Shown: one piece after another, positions 34,602 to 40,538 of the stretch
Position numbering within the stretch: the stretch's first letter is position 1
How the letters are laid out: every line of letters begins with the position of its first letter
Assembly (NCBI GenBank): GCA_934177795.1
Contig: CAKPPS010000011.1
Span: 1-40,538, forward strand
Length of the DNA stretch: 40,538 nt
Direction of reading: 5' to 3'
From: an uncultured Clostridia bacterium
GTDB lineage: Bacteria > Bacillota > Clostridia > TANB77 > CAG-508
Notes under the pieces: model-generated
The model's input: the letters and a program-made list of their open reading frames with translations, nothing else
What the model was told of the DNA's origin: nothing
Database searches by the model: none
Made by a program: the position numbers and the translations under genes

Positions 34602-34662
34602 AAAAATTTGAATTTGAGAGTATAAATAAAATTATAAAAGGAACCGAGAGGGGGAAAAATAG

Positions 34663-36744
34663 ATGGCAGGAAGAGCATATCCACTAGAAAGAACAAGAAA
34701 TATAGGAATAATGGCTCATATTGATGCTGGTAAAACAACAACAACAGAGAGGATATTATTCTATACAGGAAAAACACATAAAATCGGAGAAGTTCACGAA
34801 GGTGCTGCAACAATGGACTGGATGGCTCAAGAACAAGAAAGAGGTATAACAATTACATCTGCTTGTACAACATGTTTCTGGAAAAATAATAGAATTAATA
34901 TTATAGATACACCTGGACACGTTGACTTTACAGTAGAAGTTCAAAGATCTTTAAAAGTTCTTGATGGAGCTGTAACAGTTTTAGCAGCAAAAGGTGGAGT
35001 TCAACCACAAACTGAAACAGTTTGGAGACAAGCTGATAAATATAGTGTACCAAGAATGGTATATGTAAACAAAATGGATATTACTGGAGCTAATTTTATG
35101 CTTTGTGTAGATCAATTAAAAAATAGATTAAAAGCAAATGCAGTTCCAATTCAATTACCAATAGGTGCAGAAGACCAATTCAAAGGTATAGTAGACCTAA
35201 TCAAAATGAGAGCATTTATTCATAAAGATGATTTAGGACAAGAAATAGAAGAAACAGATATACCAGAAGATATGAAAGCAGATGCAGAAAAATTCAGAAA
35301 TGAAATGATAGAAGCAGTTGCTGATCAAGACGAAGAATTAATGATGAAATATTTAGATGGTGAAGAACTAACAGAAGAAGAAATCAAAAAAGGATTAAGA
35401 ACTGGTACAATTGCTAATAAAATAGTTCCAGTAACATGTGGTTCTTCATATAAAAATAAAGGTGTGCAAGAATTATTAAATGCAATAATTGACTATATGC
35501 CATCACCATTAGATATACCACATATCAAAGGTGAAACATTAGAAGGAGAAGAAACAGAAGCAAAAACTTCTGATACAGAACCATTTGCAGCTTTAGCATT
35601 TAAAATTGCAACAGATCCATTCGTTGGAAAATTATGTTTCTTTAGAGTATATTCAGGTACACTTGAATCTGGTTCAACAGTACTAAACTCAAGTAAAGAT
35701 AAAAAAGAAAGAGTTGGAAGAATTCTTCAAATGCATGCAAATCACAGAGAAGATATAGAAAAAGTATATGCTGGTGATATTGCAGCAGCAGTTGGATTAA
35801 AAGATGTAACTACAGGAAACACACTATGTGATCCAGCACATCCAATAATCCTAGAATCAATGGAATTCCCAGAACCAGTTATAGATATAGCTATAGAGCC
35901 AAAAGATAAAGTAGCTCAAGAAAAAATGGGAATCGCATTATCAAAATTAGCAGAAGAAGATCCAACATTTAAAACATATACAAACCATGAAACAGGTCAA
36001 ACAATTATTGCAGGTATGGGTGAATTACACTTAGACATTATTGTTGACAGATTAAAAAGAGAATTCAAGGTAGAATGTAATGTTGGTAAACCTCAAGTTG
36101 CTTACAAAGAAACAATAAGAAATAAAGTAAAAGTTCAAGGTAAATTTATTCGTCAATCTGGTGGTAAAGGACAATATGGTGATGTTTGGTTTGAAATGGA
36201 ACCATTAGAGCCAGGTAAAGGAATTGAATTTGAAAGCAAAATCGTTGGAGGAGCAGTTCCAAAAGAATATATTAAACCAATTGAACAAGGTATGAGAGAA
36301 GCAGCTGAAAGTGGTATACTAGCTGGATATCCAGTTATTGACTTTAAAGCTACATTAGTAGATGGTTCATATCATGAAGTTGACTCCTCAGAAATGGCAT
36401 TTAAAATAGCAGCTTCAATGGCATTCAAAGAAGGATGTAAACAAGCTAAATCAGTTATTTTAGAGCCAATAATGAAAGTTGAAATAACAGTTCCAGAAGA
36501 ATACATGGGAGATGTTATTGGAGATATCAACTCAAGAAGAGGTAGAATGGAAGGTATGGATGGAAATGACGGAATGCAAGAAATTCACGCATTTATTCCA
36601 TTATCTGAAATGTTTGGATATGCAACAGATTTACGTTCAAAAACACAAGGAAGAGGAACATACTCAATGGAACCTTCTCATTATGAAGAAGTACCAAAAT
36701 CAGTTTTTGAACAAATAGTTTCAACAAGAACTAAAAAAGACTAA
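34663..36744 (+). CDS. fusA: Elongation factor G
   Basis: EF-G drives ribosomal translocation with GTP. The start ATG 34663 follows GAGAGGGGG. The 693 residues contain the G1 motif AHIDAGKTTTTER, the switch II DTPGHVDFT, the NKMD base-recognition motif, and domains III-V with the GGKGQYGDVWFE and YMGDVIGDINSRRGRMEG segments. The length matches bacterial EF-G. It is the third gene of the str operon. Confidence 0.98.
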   Translation: MAGRAYPLERTRNIGIMAHIDAGKTTTTERILFYTGKTHKIGEVHEGAATMDWMAQEQERGITITSACTTCFWKNNRINIIDTPGHVDFTVEVQRSLKVLDGAVTVLAAKGGVQPQTETVWRQADKYSVPRMVYVNKMDITGANFMLCVDQLKNRLKANAVPIQLPIGAEDQFKGIVDLIKMRAFIHKDDLGQEIEETDIPEDMKADAEKFRNEMIEAVADQDEELMMKYLDGEELTEEEIKKGLRTGTIANKIVPVTCGSSYKNKGVQELLNAIIDYMPSPLDIPHIKGETLEGEETEAKTSDTEPFAALAFKIATDPFVGKLCFFRVYSGTLESGSTVLNSSKDKKERVGRILQMHANHREDIEKVYAGDIAAAVGLKDVTTGNTLCDPAHPIILESMEFPEPVIDIAIEPKDKVAQEKMGIALSKLAEEDPTFKTYTNHETGQTIIAGMGELHLDIIVDRLKREFKVECNVGKPQVAYKETIRNKVKVQGKFIRQSGGKGQYGDVWFEMEPLEPGKGIEFESKIVGGAVPKEYIKPIEQGMREAAESGILAGYPVIDFKATLVDGSYHEVDSSEMAFKIAASMAFKEGCKQAKSVILEPIMKVEITVPEEYMGDVIGDINSRRGRMEGMDGNDGMQEIHAFIPLSEMFGYATDLRSKTQGRGTYSMEPSHYEEVPKSVFEQIVSTRTKKD

Positions 36745-36784
36745 TTTAGTACATGAGATTTTTAAATAATATATAGAAAAGAGC

Positions 36785-36813
36785 TTGATTTTTTCTATAA
36801 AATGTTATAAAAT
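36785..36813 (+). promoter_or_regulatory. Possible internal promoter for tuf
   Basis: TTGATT (36785-36790), a 17-base spacer and TAAAAT (36808-36813). A 9-bp hairpin, TATAGAAAA (36772-36780) with TTTTCTATA (36791-36799), overlaps it. Extra transcription of tuf over fusA is biologically common. Confidence 0.5.
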
Positions 36814-36904
36814 GCTAATACTAAAAGATATAGTCATTAAATTTAAATATATAAAGAGTAAAGGGCAACAACCCAATACTAAAAATTAAAGGAGGAATTA
36901 TAAA

Positions 36905-38107
36905 ATGGCAAAAGCAAAATTTGAAAGAACAAAGCCACACGTTAACATCGGTACAATCGGACATGTTGACCATGGTAAAACAACAACAACAGCAGCTATT
37001 ACAAAATACTTATCATTATTAGGAAAAGCTAAATTTGAAGCTTATGATCAAATCGACGGAGCTCCAGAAGAAAAAGCAAGAGGAATCACAATCAATACAG
37101 CTCACGTAGAATATGAAACAGATAACAGACACTATGCACACGTTGACTGCCCAGGACATGCTGATTATGTTAAAAACATGATTACAGGTGCTGCTCAAAT
37201 GGATGGTGCAATATTAGTTGTATCTGCAGCTGATGGACCAATGCCTCAAACAAAAGAACATATATTACTTGCTAGACAAGTTGGAGTTAAATATATCGTA
37301 GTTTATTTAAATAAATGTGATATGGTTGACGATCCAGAATTATTAGAATTAGTTGAAATGGAAGTTAGAGAATTATTAAACGAATATGATTTCCCTGGAG
37401 ATGATGTTCCAATTATAAAAGGTTCTTCATTAAAAGTTCTTGAAAGTACATCTACAGATCCTAATGATCCTGTATATGCTCCAATCAAAGAATTAATGGA
37501 TGCTGTTGATAGTTATATACCAACACCAGAAAGACCAGTTGACCAACCATTCTTAATGCCAGTTGAAGATGTATTCACAATTACTGGTAGAGGAACAGTT
37601 GCTACAGGTAGAGTAGAAAGAGGAACAATCAAATTACAAGACGAAGTTGAAATTATCGGTCTTACAACTGAAAGAAGAAAAACAGTTGTTACAGGTGTAG
37701 AAATGTTCAGAAAATTATTGGATCAAGCAGAAGCTGGAGACAATATTGGTGTATTATTAAGAGGTGTTGACAGAAAAGACATCGAAAGAGGACAAGTTCT
37801 TTGTAAACCAGGAACAATTCATCCACATACAAAATTCACATCAGAAGTTTACGTTTTAACTAAAGATGAAGGTGGAAGACATACTCCATTCTTCAATGGT
37901 TACAGACCACAATTCTATTTCAGAACAACAGATGTTACAGGTGTTATTGAATTACCTGCTGGAACAGAAATGGTTATGCCAGGAGATAACGTAACAATGA
38001 CAATCGAATTAATCGCTCCTATCGCTATCGAAAAAGGATTAAGATTCGCTATTCGTGAAGGTGGTAGAACAGTTGGCTCAGGTGTTGTTGCTGATATAAT
38101 CGAATAA
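36905..38107 (+). CDS. tuf: Elongation factor Tu
   Basis: EF-Tu delivers aminoacyl-tRNA to the ribosome. The start ATG 36905 follows AAAGGAGG. The 400 residues contain GHVDHGKTTTTAAI, RGITINTAHVEYE, DCPGHADYVKNM and NKCDMVDD, then domains 2 and 3 ending RTVGSGVVADIIE. It is the last gene of the str operon and is closed by a perfect terminator. No second tuf copy is in the window. Confidence 0.98.
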   Translation: MAKAKFERTKPHVNIGTIGHVDHGKTTTTAAITKYLSLLGKAKFEAYDQIDGAPEEKARGITINTAHVEYETDNRHYAHVDCPGHADYVKNMITGAAQMDGAILVVSAADGPMPQTKEHILLARQVGVKYIVVYLNKCDMVDDPELLELVEMEVRELLNEYDFPGDDVPIIKGSSLKVLESTSTDPNDPVYAPIKELMDAVDSYIPTPERPVDQPFLMPVEDVFTITGRGTVATGRVERGTIKLQDEVEIIGLTTERRKTVVTGVEMFRKLLDQAEAGDNIGVLLRGVDRKDIERGQVLCKPGTIHPHTKFTSEVYVLTKDEGGRHTPFFNGYRPQFYFRTTDVTGVIELPAGTEMVMPGDNVTMTIELIAPIAIEKGLRFAIREGGRTVGSGVVADIIE

Positions 38108-38116
38108 TATATATAT

Positions 38117-38149
38117 AAGCTGAAAATAGTTGATATTTTCAGCTTTTTT
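38117..38149 (+). terminator. Terminator of the str operon
   Basis: A perfect 12-bp stem (38117-38128 with 38134-38145), a 5-base loop and six T. Confidence 0.93.
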
Positions 38150-38176
38150 GACAATTTCAGTAAAGAATGATATAAT
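38148..38176 (+). promoter_or_regulatory. Promoter for the small coiled-coil gene
   Basis: TTGACA (38148-38153), a 17-base spacer and TATAAT (38171-38176). Its -35 box shares two bases with the tail of the tuf terminator. Confidence 0.85.
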
Positions 38177-38206
38177 ACCAAAAGCATTATGAGGAGGTAT
38201 GGCCTA

Positions 38207-38563
38207 ATGAGTAGAGAAAATAACGATAATATGATGACAAGAAAAGCTTTTAAATTTTTAGAACAAGACTTTAAAGAAAAATTTGAAAGCTTATATCATG
38301 CTCAACTGCAAGAATTAGAAATACAGATGTTCATGCATCGGGTGCAGAAGATGGAGGTAAAATGGTTAGAAGAAATGACAGGTCTAGGCCCGATTCAGAG
38401 ACTGAAAAAATATATTCTTGAAGTAAGAAAATTGAATAGCTGCCAAAGGAGGGAAATACAGGAGATAAGAAGAAAACATATAAAAGAAATGCAGCTTCTT
38501 ATAGATGAATACCATAGGCAGAAAAAGATATTAAAAAATTCAATGCAAAGAAATAAAAGATAA
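38207..38563 (+). CDS. Small coiled-coil protein, unrecognised
   Basis: The start chosen is ATG 38207 (MSRENNDNMMTRK), following GAGGAGG at 38190-38196; the in-frame ATG 38189 overlaps that site. The 118 residues are helical and charged throughout (FKFLEQDFKEKFESLYHAQL, EIRRKHIKEMQLLIDEY), basic overall, with no membrane segment or cysteine pair. It is a single-gene unit with a consensus promoter and a strong terminator. Function unknown. Confidence 0.75.
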   Translation: MSRENNDNMMTRKAFKFLEQDFKEKFESLYHAQLQELEIQMFMHRVQKMEVKWLEEMTGLGPIQRLKKYILEVRKLNSCQRREIQEIRRKHIKEMQLLIDEYHRQKKILKNSMQRNKR

Positions 38564-38576
38564 AAATAGTTATTTT

Positions 38577-38609
38577 AACTTCGCTATAGATATTATAGCG
38601 AAGTTTTTT
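38577..38609 (+). terminator. Terminator of the small coiled-coil gene
   Basis: AACTTCGCTATA (38577-38588) pairs perfectly with 38594-38605, followed by T to 38609. Confidence 0.92.
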
Positions 38610-38698
38610 AAACATAAGAATAAACAAGTCTAAAGATATTATTGTATATAAACTAAATAAAAATTACAAAATATGGGAGTTAAAGGCTTTACCATAAA

Positions 38699-38727
38699 TT
38701 GACTTTATGTGAATTATGTGGTATAAT
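38699..38727 (+). promoter_or_regulatory. Promoter for the secreted repeat protein gene
   Basis: TTGACT (38699-38704), a 17-base spacer and TATAAT (38722-38727). Confidence 0.8.
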
Positions 38728-38757
38728 AGAAGAGTAAGTTAAAAGGAGGGGATTATT

Positions 38758-40380
38758 ATGATGAAAAAATTAAAAACAATTTCTTTAATAATAATGACAA
38801 TAATTTTAACATATACATTAACAGGAATTACAAAAGTATCTGCAGCAACAACAGATGCAAATATATTAAAAGCAGGGTATGGATTTAAGAATATAAACCT
38901 TGCACCACGAACAATAGTAGATAAAAATTATTCACAGAAAAAGGGAGAAAGTACAGATTATTATTTTGCTTATAGCACGATAGATGATAAAGGACAGCTA
39001 AAAAATTTAAAAGATAATTATGAGGGTTTAACGTCTTGTATGATACCAGGATGTGATAATAAAGAACATTATCATTTCACAGATAAAGGTGAATGGAAAA
39101 CAGGAATAGTAAATACTAAAAATCAAGACTTTCTATCAAGAGTTCAAGAAGAAGCTGGACTATATACTGAGCCAAATTATATAAAAGAGAATAAAGTCGA
39201 ATCTATAGATAAAACGATTATTGCAACAGATTTTTCAAACTTGAAAAGTAGTACACAATTGAAAGCAACATATAAAAATAATAAAGTTAGTTCAGTTAAT
39301 CGTAGTATGAGGATAAGTTATAGTTATACAAATAATAAATTAAATTTAATCTTGTTAGATAATAGTGGAATAGCATCAGGAAAAGCTAGTATAAAAATTA
39401 CAGATAGAAATACAGGAAAAGTAGTTGCAAGTTTAAATGCTAAAAAATTAGCTAAAAAATTAACCAATACTACCAAAAATAAGAATGGAAAAATACAAAA
39501 AGGTGTATATTCTATAGATGTTAGTAAATTAACAACAAATAAAAATGGAACTTATTCTATTAGAGTAGATACGGTTGAAGCAACAGGATTAAAAGGATAT
39601 GATATGGCAAAATTTGTACCTGCTACAGCAGAAGAAATAAAAAAGGCAGAAGCACAAATTCCAACAAGTATGGAAATAAACAGAGAAGTTAGAACAAGTG
39701 TAGATACATCTGACAAAAATACAGTAAAAATTAATCTGAAAGATGACGCAGGAATATCAGAGGTAAATCTAACTACTTATACAGCAGCTAATAAAAAAAT
39801 AAAATCATATTCACTATCAAAAACAGAGTGTAATACAAATAAAACTTTAGAAAACAAATATATAACATACAAAGGATATAATGAAAAAACTAAAATGGCT
39901 ACAATAGAAATTAATAAAAGTTATTTTACTAAATACAGTGGAAATAAAAATCATAATTTAGAGCTAGTAATAGAAGCAAAAGATTTATCTGGATTAAGAG
40001 CAAAAGAAAAAATATCAATAAGACCAGCAGATAATACATGGAAAGTAAATAGAGGAACAAGAACAAGTGTAAGTTATAAAAATAACATATTATATTTAAC
40101 TTTTAAAGATAATGATGGAATAGCAACAGGTGATTTTGCTATAAAGATATATGATGTAAATACTAATAAAAGAGTTAATAGTACTAGTGATGAAATAAGA
40201 ACTTTATTAACAAATGTAAAAAGGAACAATAATACAATAATTAAAGGAACATATCGACTAGATATTTCAAAATTGCAAAAAGATAAAGATGGAAAATATA
40301 AAATAAAAGTAAGAGCAGAAGATAGTACAGGAAGATATCGTGTTGAGGTTATAAAATTAAAACCATATTATAATAAATAG
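38758..40380 (+). CDS. Secreted protein with three Ig-like repeats
   Basis: The start ATG 38758 (a second ATG follows) lies six bases after GGAGGGG. The 540 residues open with a signal peptide (KK, hydrophobic stretch about 8-24, likely cleavage after VSA near residue 29). Residues about 30-165 form a distinct domain with a C-x4-C pair (SCMIPGCDN) and histidines nearby (EHYHF), which might bind metal. Three related beta-rich repeats follow at about 180-290, 305-425 and 430-538, each opening NR-x-x-R-S/T and containing a D-D/N-x-G-I-A/S turn, and repeats 1 and 3 share GVYSIDVSKL/GTYRLDISKL. There is no sortase motif or membrane anchor at the C-terminus. Probably extracellular; ligand unknown. 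Confidence 0.82.
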   Translation: MMKKLKTISLIIMTIILTYTLTGITKVSAATTDANILKAGYGFKNINLAPRTIVDKNYSQKKGESTDYYFAYSTIDDKGQLKNLKDNYEGLTSCMIPGCDNKEHYHFTDKGEWKTGIVNTKNQDFLSRVQEEAGLYTEPNYIKENKVESIDKTIIATDFSNLKSSTQLKATYKNNKVSSVNRSMRISYSYTNNKLNLILLDNSGIASGKASIKITDRNTGKVVASLNAKKLAKKLTNTTKNKNGKIQKGVYSIDVSKLTTNKNGTYSIRVDTVEATGLKGYDMAKFVPATAEEIKKAEAQIPTSMEINREVRTSVDTSDKNTVKINLKDDAGISEVNLTTYTAANKKIKSYSLSKTECNTNKTLENKYITYKGYNEKTKMATIEINKSYFTKYSGNKNHNLELVIEAKDLSGLRAKEKISIRPADNTWKVNRGTRTSVSYKNNILYLTFKDNDGIATGDFAIKIYDVNTNKRVNSTSDEIRTLLTNVKRNNNTIIKGTYRLDISKLQKDKDGKYKIKVRAEDSTGRYRVEVIKLKPYYNK

Positions 40381-40383
40381 ATA

Positions 40384-40425
40384 AAAAATTAGAGATTCTA
40401 TAGTTTATAGAGTTTCTAATTTTTT
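40384..40425 (+). terminator. Terminator of the secreted repeat protein gene
   Basis: A stem of about 19 bp (40384-40402 with 40406-40424, two wobbles) with a 3-base loop. A/T runs on both sides make it potentially bidirectional. Confidence 0.88.
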
Positions 40426-40538
40426 GACTATTTAGTTATATTTAAGAAGATTTACCATAAATGTCAATACTTTTAGAAAATTTCACTAATATAGTACCTT
40501 TATTTTATTAGCGAAAATTTCACCTATGTACAATCTTG

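Noticed and set aside
38670..38700. A GGCTTTACCATAAAT segment resembling the reverse complement of the shared leader motif
   Set aside because: Only about 14 bases match; the paired AAACCT arm is absent, and no minus-strand gene follows.

Overview
The window is chromosomal DNA from a very AT-rich, low-GC Gram-positive bacterium, most likely a Clostridia-type Bacillota. The evidence is strong Shine-Dalgarno sites (AGGAGG-like), TTG and GTG starts, sigma-A-type promoters with 17-base spacers, Rho-independent terminators, a Spo0E-like protein, GdpP, TrmFO, and a YfmF/YfmH-like M16 pair. TGA acts as a stop. The species cannot be named from the sequence. No rRNA, tRNA, CRISPR array, transposase, integrase or reverse transcriptase was seen.

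Layout: (1) 1-1068 is the 3' part of a formylglycine-generating-enzyme-fold (C-type-lectin-like) protein whose last 36 codons look like the variable region of a diversity-generating retroelement (DGR) target. (2) 1150-9089 is the rpoB-rpoC unit with its own terminator-flanked borders and a long structured leader. (3) 9150-10316 is a second FGE-fold protein with a membrane-anchored N-terminus and another variable-region-like 3' end, so two candidate DGR targets flank the RNA polymerase genes. (4) 10382-17231 is a housekeeping run, gdpP-rplI-dnaB-tilS-ftsH. (5) 17329-21515 holds a J-domain membrane protein, rpsU, two M16 peptidase-family proteins and a small Spo0E-like gene. (6) 21833-24257, on the minus strand, is a two-gene unknown operon, one gene carrying four 78-bp tandem repeats and a probable second start. 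(7) 24487-29267 holds a SWIM/SNF2 helicase and trmFO. (8) 29337-33302 holds a minus-strand membrane protein and a cassette of unrecognised coiled-coil genes, one split by a frameshift. (9) 33320-38149 is the str operon, rpsL-rpsG-fusA-tuf, with strongly structured leader and spacers. (10) 38207-40425 holds a small coiled-coil protein and a secreted three-repeat protein.

Most genes serve transcription and translation (RNA polymerase, S12, S7, S21, L9, EF-G, EF-Tu, TilS, TrmFO), replication (DnaB), c-di-AMP turnover (GdpP) and membrane proteostasis (FtsH). Accessory genes sit between these blocks. The most notable observations are the two DGR-like variable regions with no local reverse transcriptase, a short structured motif shared by the leaders of the yfmH-like gene and trmFO, the attenuator-like leaders of rpoB and rpsL, the recently duplicated 78-bp repeats, and the frameshifted coiled-coil gene.
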